From Flavobacterium kayseriense (lineage in GTDB: Bacteria > Bacteroidota > Bacteroidia > Flavobacteriales > Flavobacteriaceae): 64,000 bases of DNA. Location: NCBI RefSeq assembly GCF_014305095.1, contig NZ_JACRUI010000001.1, positions 1,176,744 to 1,240,743 on the forward strand, given 5' to 3'. A model generated the notes under the pieces. That model was not told the origin of the DNA. It made no database searches and saw nothing but the letters and a program-made list of their open reading frames with translations. Below are positions 17,711 through 25,904 of the stretch, one piece after another; the stretch's first letter is position 1, and each line of letters begins with the position of its first letter. The position numbers were made by a program, and so were the translations under genes.

Positions 17711-18034
17711 TTATTTTTTTGTTTCCGGTAGTAATTTAAAATCTGTCGCTATAAAACGATCGTTAACAATTGATCCACTAACTTCGGCTTTTCTTATAGC
17801 GGCGCAAAAACCGTCAGCTGCATGAGCATTACCGTGAGAATCAATTGATGTTCCGTCTACGAAATAGGTTTTTCCATCAATTCGAACTGCTAAATCGCAT
17901 GATTTGCCTTCCATCTTAAATTGGCATTGTCCACAAGAAGCTTCTACTACTTGTTTTTTTAATACTACTTTTTTGTTCTGAGCGCTTAACATTACTGTGA
18001 AGAGCAAAAATAAAAGGATTGTTGTTTTTTTCAT
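17711..18034 (-). CDS. DUF6370 secreted cysteine-rich protein
   Basis: 107 residues with a signal peptide ending near SAQ (residue 19). The short mature domain has four cysteines: ASCGQCQFKMEGKSCDLAV and DGFCAAIRKAEVSG. The first pair in CGQC resembles a metal or redox site. Family members occur as small periplasmic proteins in Bacteroidota with unknown role. It starts three bases after the purT stop, so the two are very likely cotranscribed, though no functional tie to purine synthesis is known. Confidence 0.8.
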   Translation of the reverse strand: MKKTTILLFLLFTVMLSAQNKKVVLKKQVVEASCGQCQFKMEGKSCDLAVRIDGKTYFVDGTSIDSHGNAHAADGFCAAIRKAEVSGSIVNDRFIATDFKLLPETKK

Positions 18035-18037
18035 AGT

Positions 18038-19198
18038 TTAAGAATTTACCTTAACGAAGGTAGCTATTTTTTTCGCTTTTGCTACCAATTCATCAATTGG
18101 CGCTTCTAAGGAGTCGTGCACTAATGCTACACCCATTCTGCGGTAAGGTCTTGAACTTGGTTTTCCAAAGATTCTAAAGTCGGTTTTAGGAAAAGCAGCC
18201 ATTTTTTCGATTCCAGTATAAGTAGGATTGTCTGAATTTTCCGAAGCTAAAATGACAGCACTTGCTCCAGCTTTTTCCAAAGTGATTTCGAAAATAGGTA
18301 GGCTTAAGATTGCACGTAAATGCAATTCGAATTCGTTAAAATTTTGTGTTCCTGCGAGTGTTACCATTCCTGTGTCGTGTGGGCGAGGAGAGAGTTCCGA
18401 GAAATAAACACCATCATCTGCCAAGAAAAATTCGACACCAAAAAGTCCAGCTCCACCTAGTGCCTCTGTAACTTTTTCGGCCATATCTTGTGCTTCATAT
18501 AAATCCTTATCCGATAGTAGTGCAGGTTGCCAGCTTTCTTGGTAATCTCCTCGTTCTTGGCGGTGGCCAATAGGTGCGCAAAATAAAGTAGGATTGTTAT
18601 TCTGTACCACTGTTAATAGGGTAATCTCTGAATTGAACTTAACAAAAGCTTCTACAATGACTTCGACTACATCACCACGAGAACCTTCTACGGCATATTG
18701 CCATGCTTTATCGATATCAGCAATTGTTTTTATAGTCGATTGTCCTTTTCCTGACGATGACATTAGGGGTTTGACTACGCAAGGCATTCCTACTGCTTCG
18801 ACTCCTTTTTGTAATTCCTCGGCAGTCGTGGCGTATCGATAGTTAGCGGTTTTTAATCCCAGTTCTTTAGCAGCTAAATCTCGAATAGCCCTACGATTCA
18901 TCGTAAAATTAGCCGCTCTTGCACTAGGTACTACGGTGATACCTTGCTTCTCATAATCGTAAAAACGTTCGGTTCGAATGGCTTCTATTTCGGGAACAAT
19001 AAAATCTGGTTGGTGCTTTGCTACAATACGATCAAGTGCCTCACCGTCTAGCATATTGATGACTTCAAATCCATGAGCTACTTGCATGGCAGGGGCATTT
19101 TCGTAGCTATCAACCGCAATTATGGTTTGCCCGATGCGCTGTGCTGCGATTACAAATTCTTTTCCTAATTCGCCTGAACCTAGCAATAGTATTTTCAT
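18038..19198 (-). CDS. purT: Formate-dependent phosphoribosylglycinamide formyltransferase
   Basis: 386 residues. It makes formyl-GAR from GAR, formate and ATP, the folate-independent version of the third purine step. The ATP-grasp fold is clear: GSGELGKEF at the N terminus, [24 protein letters not shown] as the ATP loop, [27 protein letters not shown] for metal binding, and [16 protein letters not shown] at the end. The length matches E. coli PurT (392). An intergenic repeat lies about 165 bases upstream of its start. The DUF6370 gene follows at once. Confidence 0.96.
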   Translation of the reverse strand: MKILLLGSGELGKEFVIAAQRIGQTIIAVDSYENAPAMQVAHGFEVINMLDGEALDRIVAKHQPDFIVPEIEAIRTERFYDYEKQGITVVPSARAANFTMNRRAIRDLAAKELGLKTANYRYATTAEELQKGVEAVGMPCVVKPLMSSSGKGQSTIKTIADIDKAWQYAVEGSRGDVVEVIVEAFVKFNSEITLLTVVQNNNPTLFCAPIGHRQERGDYQESWQPALLSDKDLYEAQDMAEKVTEALGGAGLFGVEFFLADDGVYFSELSPRPHDTGMVTLAGTQNFNEFELHLRAILSLPIFEITLEKAGASAVILASENSDNPTYTGIEKMAAFPKTDFRIFGKPSSRPYRRMGVALVHDSLEAPIDELVAKAKKIATFVKVNS

Positions 19199-19360
19199 GA
19201 TTTTGGGATCTTTTATGAAGTGTAAAAATACTAAATTGCTTTTTTGTTATTAAAGATTCAGTGATTATTTTCTGTTAAATTCAGGTCTTAATCAACGAAA
19301 GGTGGCAGGGGATTGATGGGTAAAAGGGTGCTGTATTATTATTGTGATCGATTTTATTCA

Positions 19361-19441
19361 CGTGAAGGATGTGATCGGTATCTTTTTATGAAAGGAAGCG
19401 AAATAAAAGATATTCCGTATCGCCCGACACTTATGGACGCC
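19361..19441. repeat. Dispersed intergenic repeat, copy A
   Basis: Aligns with copy B (20233-20327) in the same orientation. Shared blocks are CGTGAAGGAT, CGGYATCYTTTTATGAA, AATAAAAGATA, CGKATMGCCYGAC and CTT..GG..ACGCC. The central part is shorter here and the hairpin is degraded. It lies in the 375-base gap between the DUF2383 gene and purT; I see nothing else in that gap besides the terminator at 19513-19546. Confidence 0.7.
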
Positions 19442-19512
19442 AAAAACTGAGAATAGTAGCGTGTTTTATTACTTGTAAGTGTGTTCAAGCAGATGAGAGC
19501 TAAAAGAAGAGC

Positions 19513-19546
19513 AAAAAAAAACTACTTAGTTGATGCGCTAAGTAGT
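19513..19546 (-). terminator. Terminator of the DUF2383 gene
   Basis: Perfect 9-bp stem ACTACTTAG/CTAAGTAGT, 8-base loop, and nine T on the minus strand after it. Confidence 0.85.
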
Positions 19547-19573
19547 CTTATATACTGGTAAGTAATTGAGGTC

Positions 19574-20032
19574 TTAATTCAATTTCTTAGCTTTTATAGT
19601 CAATAATGCACTTTTAATTCCGGTTAATTGTTTCGAAATTAAAGCTATTTGATCCGCACCAAGCTCTTCGATGTCTAAGGCAGTCTCGTAGCTTGCAATT
19701 GCTGATTCTTCACCGGTAATACAAGCGTTTGCGATAGCCTCTACATCACCACTTGTAAATGATGATTTGATATCGATCCAAGCTCTATGTATTGCTCCTA
19801 AAACTCCGCCACCAGAAGCATCAGTTGTTTTTCCTAATCTGTTGATTTCATCTTGTAATTCTACAATGTACAAGGCACGTTCACGAGCAAATTGTATGAA
19901 ATCGCTCTTGATTGGTGCACTTCCTACGTGTTCAGCAGCGTTTGTATATCCTAATTTCCCGTCTTCAAGAATTTGAATCAACCCTTCTAACGTACTTACT
20001 ACTTTTTCTCTTTTTTCGTCTGTATTTGTCAT
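19574..20032 (-). CDS. PA2169-type four-helix-bundle protein (DUF2383)
   Basis: 152 residues, all helical. KVVSTLEGLIQILEDGKLGYTNAAEHV opens the first helix pair, FIQFARERALYIVELQDEINRLG the second, and ITGEESAIASYETALD carries the conserved Glu of ferritin-like bundles. DUF2383 proteins resemble the ferritin/Dps/bacterioferritin fold and are often stress-related; no metal site is proven. The gene is isolated, has its own terminator, and is bracketed by copies of one repeat (19361-19441 and 20233-20327). Confidence 0.85.
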   Translation of the reverse strand: MTNTDEKREKVVSTLEGLIQILEDGKLGYTNAAEHVGSAPIKSDFIQFARERALYIVELQDEINRLGKTTDASGGGVLGAIHRAWIDIKSSFTSGDVEAIANACITGEESAIASYETALDIEELGADQIALISKQLTGIKSALLTIKAKKLN

Positions 20033-20232
20033 GGTGTTTATTTTTAATTGTTTGTTCTTTACAAAGATGGGAATAGTATGCCGTTATTATCTTACAAGAT
20101 TTTTGTAGTTTTTTATAATATTGTAGCATAGTGTGTTATGTTTCCTTTTATAGAGTTTGTACTGTAGTTTTGTTTCTATTTCCATATTATTCAGGAAACT
20201 TAACTAGGTATGAACTTTTGTCAGCAGATTTG

Positions 20233-20327
20233 CGTGAAGGATAGGAGCGGCATCCTTTTATGAAGTCCCGATAGCTGTAGGGACTTCATAAAAGATAGAG
20301 CGGATAGCCTGACCCTTGGGGCACGCC
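20233..20327. repeat. Dispersed intergenic repeat, copy B, with perfect central hairpin
   Basis: About 95 bases. A perfect 14-bp stem (TTTTATGAAGTCCC 20256-20269 with GGGACTTCATAAAA 20280-20293, 10-base loop) is flanked by GAGCGGCATCC on the left and GATAGAGCGGATAGCC on the right. Short terminal inverted repeats GCGTG (20232-20236) and CACGC (20322-20326) bound it. Shape is that of a palindromic or MITE-like element or a structured RNA. It sits in the 379-base gap after the aminotransferase gene. Confidence 0.75.
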
Positions 20328-20356
20328 CACACTTTGACAAGCCCCCTAAACAAAGG

Positions 20357-20390
20357 AAAATGCCTCAAGAAATAAATCTCGAGGCATTTT
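20357..20390 (-). terminator. Terminator of the aspartate aminotransferase gene
   Basis: AAAATGCCTC pairs with GAGGCATTTT, with an inner AGA/TCT pairing after one mismatch. The T tail is only four bases. Confidence 0.65.
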
Positions 20391-20411
20391 ATGGTATTAA
20401 TTAGAAAGGAA

Positions 20412-21602
20412 TTAAGCTGCTAGTGCCTCTTTAATTCTTTTTAAAGCTTCTTTTAGAATAGCATCACTTGTTGCGTAGGAGAAACGAATACAGTCAGGGT
20501 TACCAAAAGCATCACCCGTTACTGTTGCTACATTTGCTTCGGCTAAAAGGTACATTGATAAATCCATCGCGTTTTTGATTTCCGTGCCTCTCAATGTTTT
20601 TCCAAAGAAAGAAGAAACATCAGGGAACACATAAAATGCTCCTTCTGGAACGTTAATTTTTACTCCTGGAATTTCTCTTAACAAACCTACTACTAAGTCT
20701 CTGCGAGAATGGAAGGCATCAACCATGTGCTTCAGCACAGAAGGGTCAGCATCGACAGCGGTAATGGTAGCACGCTGCGCAACAGAATTAGCTCCTGAAG
20801 TAACTTGGCCTTGAATTTTAGTACACGCTTTTGCGATAAACTCAGGTGCTCCTATGTATCCAATGCGGTATCCTGTCATTGCAAAAGCTTTGGCGACACC
20901 GTTTACGGTTATTGTTTTTTCAAACATTCCTGGAATTGATCCTATACTACAAAAAGTTCCAGAGAAGTTGATGTGTTCATAGATTTCATCAGCGACAACG
21001 TATACGTTAGGGTATTTCTCTAATACGGCTGCAAGTGCTGTAAGTTCCTCGCGACTGTAAACAGATCCTGAAGGATTACATGGAGTAGAGAACCACATCA
21101 TTTTTGTTTTTGGTGTGATGGCAGCTTCTAACTGTGCAGGTGTGATTTTAAAATCGGTATCGATAGAGGTAGGTACTTCTACAGGTATTCCTCCAGATAA
21201 TTTTACAATTTCGAAATAAGAAACCCAGTAAGGTGCTGGTAAAATAACCTCGTCACCATCGTTAAGCATTACTTGAGCGATGTTGTATAACGATTGTTTT
21301 GCTCCTGTCGAAACGACAATTTGTGACGGTTTGTAGTCTAAATTATTGTCTCTTTTGAATTTACGGCAGATAGCATCTTTCAAGTCGCCATATCCGTCTA
21401 CTGGAGAATAGGTGCTGTAATTATCATCGATTGCCTGTTTTGCAGCTTCTTTAATGAAGTCAGGTGTGTTAAAGTCAGGTTCCCCTAAACTTAAACTGAT
21501 GATGTCTTTTCCTTGTGCTTTAAGCTCTCTTGCCAAAGCCGCCATTGCTAACGTTTGTGATGTGGCAAGATTGTTAATTCTGTCTGAAAGTGGATTGCTC
21601 AT
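20412..21602 (-). CDS. Class I PLP aminotransferase, aspartate aminotransferase type
   Basis: 396 residues, fold type I. Motifs of the subgroup Ib aspartate aminotransferases: SLGEPDFNTP, TYSPVDGYGDLKDAI, STGAKQSLYN, FSTPCNPSGSVYSREEL, VVADEIYEHINF and the PLP lysine K238 in NGVAKAFAMTGYRIGY. The C-terminal part has GAFYVFPDVSSFFG and CIRFSYATSDAIL with the carboxylate-binding Arg. It probably swaps amino groups between aspartate and 2-oxoglutarate; some relatives also use prephenate or aromatic acids. It is followed by a hairpin terminator and a repeat. Confidence 0.9.
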   Translation of the reverse strand: MSNPLSDRINNLATSQTLAMAALARELKAQGKDIISLSLGEPDFNTPDFIKEAAKQAIDDNYSTYSPVDGYGDLKDAICRKFKRDNNLDYKPSQIVVSTGAKQSLYNIAQVMLNDGDEVILPAPYWVSYFEIVKLSGGIPVEVPTSIDTDFKITPAQLEAAITPKTKMMWFSTPCNPSGSVYSREELTALAAVLEKYPNVYVVADEIYEHINFSGTFCSIGSIPGMFEKTITVNGVAKAFAMTGYRIGYIGAPEFIAKACTKIQGQVTSGANSVAQRATITAVDADPSVLKHMVDAFHSRRDLVVGLLREIPGVKINVPEGAFYVFPDVSSFFGKTLRGTEIKNAMDLSMYLLAEANVATVTGDAFGNPDCIRFSYATSDAILKEALKRIKEALAA

Positions 21603-21681
21603 TAATCGTGTGTTGATTGCCCTAATTAGTTATCAGCATCTAGGACGGTTAGTTATTGTGTTCTTGTTTTAGTTCTGTTTT

Positions 21682-22776
21682 TTAGGCCATCTCAGGTTTC
21701 ATTCCAAGCTCTTTTAAGTGCTTGAAGTGGGCTACTACTGCAGCGCGCATTGTTTTGTATTCATAATAAGGCAAGTTGCACTCTTGCGCTGTTTCGCGTA
21801 CAATTTTTGCAATTTTACCATAGTGAATGTGACTTATATTTGGGAAGATATGGTGCTCAATTTGATGGTTTAAACCACCAGTGTACCAGTTTACAATTGC
21901 ATTTTTAGGTGCAAAGTTAGTTGTGGTGAACAATTGGTGAATTGCCCAAGTATTGTCCATTTCTCCTAATTCGTTAGGTGATGGGTTTGTTGTTTCTTCA
22001 ACAACGTGTGCTAATTGAAAAACAATGCTCAAGATTAATCCTGCAGTATAATGCATTACAAAAAAACCGATTAGTACTTTCCACCAAGTGATTCCAATTA
22101 CGATTGGTAAAGCAATCCAAATTGAAACATAGATTACTTTTGTAATGATCAAAGTGGTCCATAGTATTTTTGGGCTTTTTGCCTCACCGTAAGATAATTT
22201 TCTTTTTAGGTAACTTTTCATTTGCTTAAAATCGGTAGTAATAGCCCAGTTAAAAGTTAGCAGTCCGTATAAAAACACAGAGTAATATTGCTGAAAACGG
22301 TGAAAGTTATGCCATTTAGCATTTTTTGTAAATCGAATAATTCTTCCTGCGTCTAGATCTTCATCATGTCCAGGGATGTTCGTGTAGGTATGGTGCAACA
22401 CATTGTGTTGAACCTGCCAGTTGTAGACGTTTCCTGCTAATACATAGATGGAACCTCCCATAAATTTATTTACCCAGCTTTTTGTCGAGTAGGAGCCATG
22501 ATTACCATCATGCATCACGTTCATTCCAACTCCGGCCATACCAATTCCCATAACAATGGTTAATAGTAAATGTGCCCAGAATGGCATGTTTAAAGTTAAA
22601 ATTAAAAAGTAAGGGGCAAGAAAAACGGCAAACAATATAATTGTTTTTAAGTATAATTTCCAGTTTCCTGTTTTTTGCAGGTTGTTTTCTTTGAAGTAGT
22701 TGTTTACTCGGGAGTTAAGCGTTCTGAAAAATTTCAGACTGTCCTGCTTCGCAAAAGTAGGGGTGATTTTATTCAT
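21682..22776 (-). CDS. Membrane fatty acid desaturase (acyl-lipid/linoleoyl-CoA type)
   Basis: 364 residues. Three histidine boxes of the di-iron desaturases are present: HDGNHGS (about 89-95), HNVLHHTYTN (about 124-133) and HQIEHHIFPNISH near residue 310. The QxxHH-like third box is of the front-end/delta-6-like class. Hydrophobic pairs (about 45-65, 67-87, 200-225 and 230-255) anchor it in the membrane. There is no fused cytochrome b5 domain. It is divergent from rsmG, with about 105 bases between starts. Double-bond position cannot be predicted. Confidence 0.92.
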   Translation of the reverse strand: MNKITPTFAKQDSLKFFRTLNSRVNNYFKENNLQKTGNWKLYLKTIILFAVFLAPYFLILTLNMPFWAHLLLTIVMGIGMAGVGMNVMHDGNHGSYSTKSWVNKFMGGSIYVLAGNVYNWQVQHNVLHHTYTNIPGHDEDLDAGRIIRFTKNAKWHNFHRFQQYYSVFLYGLLTFNWAITTDFKQMKSYLKRKLSYGEAKSPKILWTTLIITKVIYVSIWIALPIVIGITWWKVLIGFFVMHYTAGLILSIVFQLAHVVEETTNPSPNELGEMDNTWAIHQLFTTTNFAPKNAIVNWYTGGLNHQIEHHIFPNISHIHYGKIAKIVRETAQECNLPYYEYKTMRAAVVAHFKHLKELGMKPEMA

Positions 22777-22881
22777 AGGTATTTAATAAGTTTCAAAGAT
22801 AATTATTATAAATTTTTGGATATACAAAATTGGCATAAATATTTTAACTGTAAAGTATTACTTTTGTTAAAAAAAGTAAAG

Positions 22882-23511
22882 ATGGATGAGATATTGAAGT
22901 ATTTTCCTAGTTTGACTGCTATTCAAAAAGAACAGTTCGAAAAATTAGATGTTTTATACCACGATTGGAACGAAAAAATAAATGTTATTTCTAGAAAAGA
23001 TATTGACTCTTTATACACAAAACACATTCTACATTCGTTAGGAATTGCCAAGGTCATGAAGTTCGAACCTGGTACTTTTGTTCTCGATGTTGGTACAGGT
23101 GGCGGCTTTCCTGGGATTCCTCTAGCCATATTATTCCCAGAAACTCGATTTTACTTGATTGATGTTATTGCTAAAAAAATAAAAGTAGTTCAAGGTGTTG
23201 CTGATGCTTTAGAATTGAAGAACGTAAAGGCAGAACAGTTACGCGCCGAAAACGTAAAAGGTGACTTTGATTTTATCGTAAGTCGTGCTGTTACAAACAT
23301 GCCTGATTTTGTATCTTGGATAAAAACTAAAATCAAGAAGCAACAAAAGCATAAGTTAAAAAACGGAATCTTGTACCTTAAAGGGGGAGACCTCACAGAA
23401 GAACTTGCTGCTTTCCCACAGGCTACAGAATATAATTTAGCCGATTTTTTTGAAGATGAATTTTTCGAAACTAAGAAAGTCGTGCACTTACCTTTGAAGT
23501 TTCAGGCCTAG
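22882..23511 (+). CDS. rsmG: 16S rRNA (guanine-N7) methyltransferase RsmG (GidB)
   Basis: 209 residues. It methylates G527 (E. coli numbering) of 16S rRNA; loss gives low-level streptomycin resistance in other bacteria. Motifs: NVISRKDIDSLYTKHILHSL, FVLDVGTGGGFPGIPLAI (SAM site) and DFIVSRAVTNMPDF. The frame is open far upstream into the desaturase gene, but the family's own N terminus (MDEILKYFP) starts at ATG 22882. A TACTTTTG motif at 22859-22866 is a likely promoter, which puts the message start close to the start codon. Confidence 0.94.
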   Translation: MDEILKYFPSLTAIQKEQFEKLDVLYHDWNEKINVISRKDIDSLYTKHILHSLGIAKVMKFEPGTFVLDVGTGGGFPGIPLAILFPETRFYLIDVIAKKIKVVQGVADALELKNVKAEQLRAENVKGDFDFIVSRAVTNMPDFVSWIKTKIKKQQKHKLKNGILYLKGGDLTEELAAFPQATEYNLADFFEDEFFETKKVVHLPLKFQA

Positions 23512-23553
23512 TCCTAAGGTCGAAAGTCATAAAGTCTAAAGAAAGAATTAGAT

Positions 23554-23590
23554 AAAAAAAAGCCGAATCTAATTTTAGATTCGGCTTTTT
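23554..23590. terminator. Bidirectional terminator between rsmG and pruA
   Basis: A near-perfect 16-bp palindrome (AAAAAGCCGAATCTAA with TTAGATTCGGCTTTTT) with A and T runs on both sides, between convergent genes. Confidence 0.9.
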
Positions 23591-23642
23591 GGTAGTAACA
23601 AAAGTTCATTAAGACTTTCGGCTTTCAAACTTTAAGACTTGC

Positions 23643-25271
23643 TTATTCGCCCAAAAATGGGTATCTGTAATCAACTGGAGTAACAAAAGTTTCTTTGATT
23701 GTTCTTGGAGAAACCCAACGTAGTAGGTTTAATGGAGAACCTGCTTTATCATTTGTTCCAGAAGCTCTCGCTCCACCAAATGGTTGTTGCCCTACAACAG
23801 CACCTGTTGGTTTATCATTGATATAGAAGTTACCAGCAGCGTTTTGTAATTTTACCGTAGCTACTTCGATGGCGTAACGATCTGTACTGAAAACAGCTCC
23901 TGTTAGAGCGTACTCTGAAGTAGAATCTAGTAATTCAAGTGTTTCTTCCCATTTAGCATCTTCATATACGTAAATTGTCATAACAGGTCCAAACAGCTCC
24001 GTTTCCATTGTAGAGTAATGAGGGTTTGTGGTAACAATAACTGTTGGTTCAATAAAGTACCCAACTGATTTATCGTAATTTCCACCAACTATGATTTCAG
24101 CATCTGCATCTTTTTTAGCTTGGTCAATAAAACCCGCTAATTTATCAAAAGAACCTTCGTGAATAACTGCAGTAACAAAATTGCTAAAGTCTTCGGGAGA
24201 CCCCATTTTCATTGATTTTACATCAGTGATAATTTGCTCTTTTACAGCTGGCCACATACTTTTTGGTACGTAAGCTCTTGAAGCTGCTGAACATTTTTGA
24301 CCTTGAAATTCGAATGCACCACGTACAATTCCGGTAGAAACTTGTTTTGGGTTAGCGCTAGAGTGGGCGATGATAAAATCTTTTCCTCCAGTTTCCCCTA
24401 CAATTCTTGGGTATGTTTTATAGTGGTGAATGTTAGTTCCTATTTTTGCCCAAATGTCTTTAAATACGTGAGTAGATCCTGTAAAGTGTAGTCCTGCGAA
24501 GTCACGGCTGGCAAGAACAGTATCAGTAACCATTAAAGCGTCACCAAAAACTACATTGATAACTCCATCAGGAACACCAGCTTCTTTGAATACTTCGATA
24601 ATAATTTGTGCCGAGAATACTTGGCTATCACTTGGTTTCCAAACTACAACGTTACCCATCATAGCAGCACTTGCTGGAAGGTTAGCCGCAATCGCAGTAA
24701 AGTTAAATGGAGTTATCGCGTATACAAATCCTTCAAGAGGTCTGTATTCTAAACGGTTCCACATGTCAGATGAAGACGACGGTTGGTCTGCATAAATTTG
24801 AGTCATGAACTCTACGTTAAAACGTAAAAAGTCAATTAGCTCACATGAAGCATCAATTTCTGCTTGGTGGATATTTTTTGATTGCGCAATCATTGTTGCT
24901 GCGTTGATTCTTGCTCTGTATGGTCCTGCAATTAATTCGGCTGCTTTCAAAAAGATAGCTGCACGTTGCTCCCAAGCCATATTTGCCCAAGCTGTTCTGG
25001 ACTCTAATGCGTTTGCAATTGCTTGCTCCACATGCGACTTTTCAGCTAGGTGATAGGTACCTACGATATGTTTGTGATCGTGAGGAGCTGTCATGTTTTT
25101 TGTATTTCCAGTTCTAATCTCTTCGCTTCCGATGTACAAAGGAACGTCGATTTTAGAATTCCACATTTTTGTATAAGCTGCTTGTACGGCTGCTTTTTCA
25201 GGTGAATTTGGTGCGTACCCTTTTACTGGTTCATTTACCGCTTTTGGTACGTGAAAAAATCCTTTTAGCAT
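23643..25271 (-). CDS. pruA: L-glutamate gamma-semialdehyde (P5C) dehydrogenase
   Basis: 542 residues. It oxidises glutamate semialdehyde to glutamate with NAD in proline breakdown. TPFNFTAIAANLPA and VVWKPSDSQ bind the cofactor, the catalytic glutamate is E293 in VGETGGKDF, and the nucleophile is C327 in FEFQGQKCSAASR. The closing KPTGAVVGQQPFGGARASGTNDKAG is diagnostic of this subfamily. It is a stand-alone enzyme, not the PutA fusion; no proline dehydrogenase gene is nearby. A TACTTTTG motif about 100 bases upstream may be its promoter. Confidence 0.95.
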   Translation of the reverse strand: MLKGFFHVPKAVNEPVKGYAPNSPEKAAVQAAYTKMWNSKIDVPLYIGSEEIRTGNTKNMTAPHDHKHIVGTYHLAEKSHVEQAIANALESRTAWANMAWEQRAAIFLKAAELIAGPYRARINAATMIAQSKNIHQAEIDASCELIDFLRFNVEFMTQIYADQPSSSSDMWNRLEYRPLEGFVYAITPFNFTAIAANLPASAAMMGNVVVWKPSDSQVFSAQIIIEVFKEAGVPDGVINVVFGDALMVTDTVLASRDFAGLHFTGSTHVFKDIWAKIGTNIHHYKTYPRIVGETGGKDFIIAHSSANPKQVSTGIVRGAFEFQGQKCSAASRAYVPKSMWPAVKEQIITDVKSMKMGSPEDFSNFVTAVIHEGSFDKLAGFIDQAKKDADAEIIVGGNYDKSVGYFIEPTVIVTTNPHYSTMETELFGPVMTIYVYEDAKWEETLELLDSTSEYALTGAVFSTDRYAIEVATVKLQNAAGNFYINDKPTGAVVGQQPFGGARASGTNDKAGSPLNLLRWVSPRTIKETFVTPVDYRYPFLGE

Positions 25272-25442
25272 GATATTTTAGTTTATTTACCCCCAGAAAA
25301 TAGGTGTAAGATTATACATTTGTATTCTAAATTTTTTCCCAATTATTGCGAAAAAATTTATTGAGTAACAAAAGTACAAAGGATTAATTAAAAAAGAGAG
25401 AAATAAAGGCGAAGAAAATTAAATATGTTGAACAACAAATAA

Positions 25443-25829
25443 TTAATTCAAAGCGAAAGGGGCAGCAAGTTTAAAAGTAGGTATTGCAACTTTAAAGTTT
25501 CGAGTACTAGTAAAATTGATCATATTAAAATGTCCTTTCATTGCTCCATAAGGCGAAGACAGTAGACATCCTGAATTGTAGGTGTGGAGTTCACCGGGTC
25601 TTAAAACCGGTTTTTTACCAATCACTCCCTCGCCATCAACTGTTTCGTTTTCGTTCAAAGAATCAAAGATGTCCCAGTGACGAGACATGAGTTGTACGGA
25701 GTCTTTACTGTGATTCTCGATTGTAATTTGGTAACTAAAAGCATAGTGAAGTTTGTAGTTTTTGAAGTATGTGCCTTCAAAACTAGTTAATACTGAAATT
25801 TTTATACCTCTTGTTATTTGAGAAACCAT
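25443..25829 (-). CDS. apaG: ApaG domain protein
   Basis: 128 residues, a stand-alone ApaG fold (Ig-like beta sandwich). It has YAFSYQITIENHS-like strands (seen as HYAFSYQITIENHSKDSVQL), SRHWDIFDS, GEGVIGKKPVLRPGE and SSPYGAMKGHF, all standard. The name comes from the cobalt-resistance locus of Salmonella, and the same fold is a substrate-binding module in some F-box proteins; its molecular role is unclear. It lies between pruA and the T9SS Plug gene on the same strand, with gaps of 171 and 75 bases. Confidence 0.92.
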   Translation of the reverse strand: MVSQITRGIKISVLTSFEGTYFKNYKLHYAFSYQITIENHSKDSVQLMSRHWDIFDSLNENETVDGEGVIGKKPVLRPGELHTYNSGCLLSSPYGAMKGHFNMINFTSTRNFKVAIPTFKLAAPFALN

Positions 25830-25904
25830 TTTAAACAGTAAATATGTGTTCGTTAAACCAAAAATAAGAATTTTTAAGTACTTATGATCTATTTAAGTAC
25901 TATT

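Noticed and set aside
20233..20327. Simple terminator of the aminotransferase gene
   Set aside because: It lies beyond a separate hairpin at 20357-20390 and has conserved flanking blocks shared with a second locus, which terminators do not show.
22675..22881. Long N-terminal extension of rsmG into the desaturase gene
   Set aside because: The RsmG family starts with MDEILKYFP at 22882, and the extension overlaps the divergent desaturase start.
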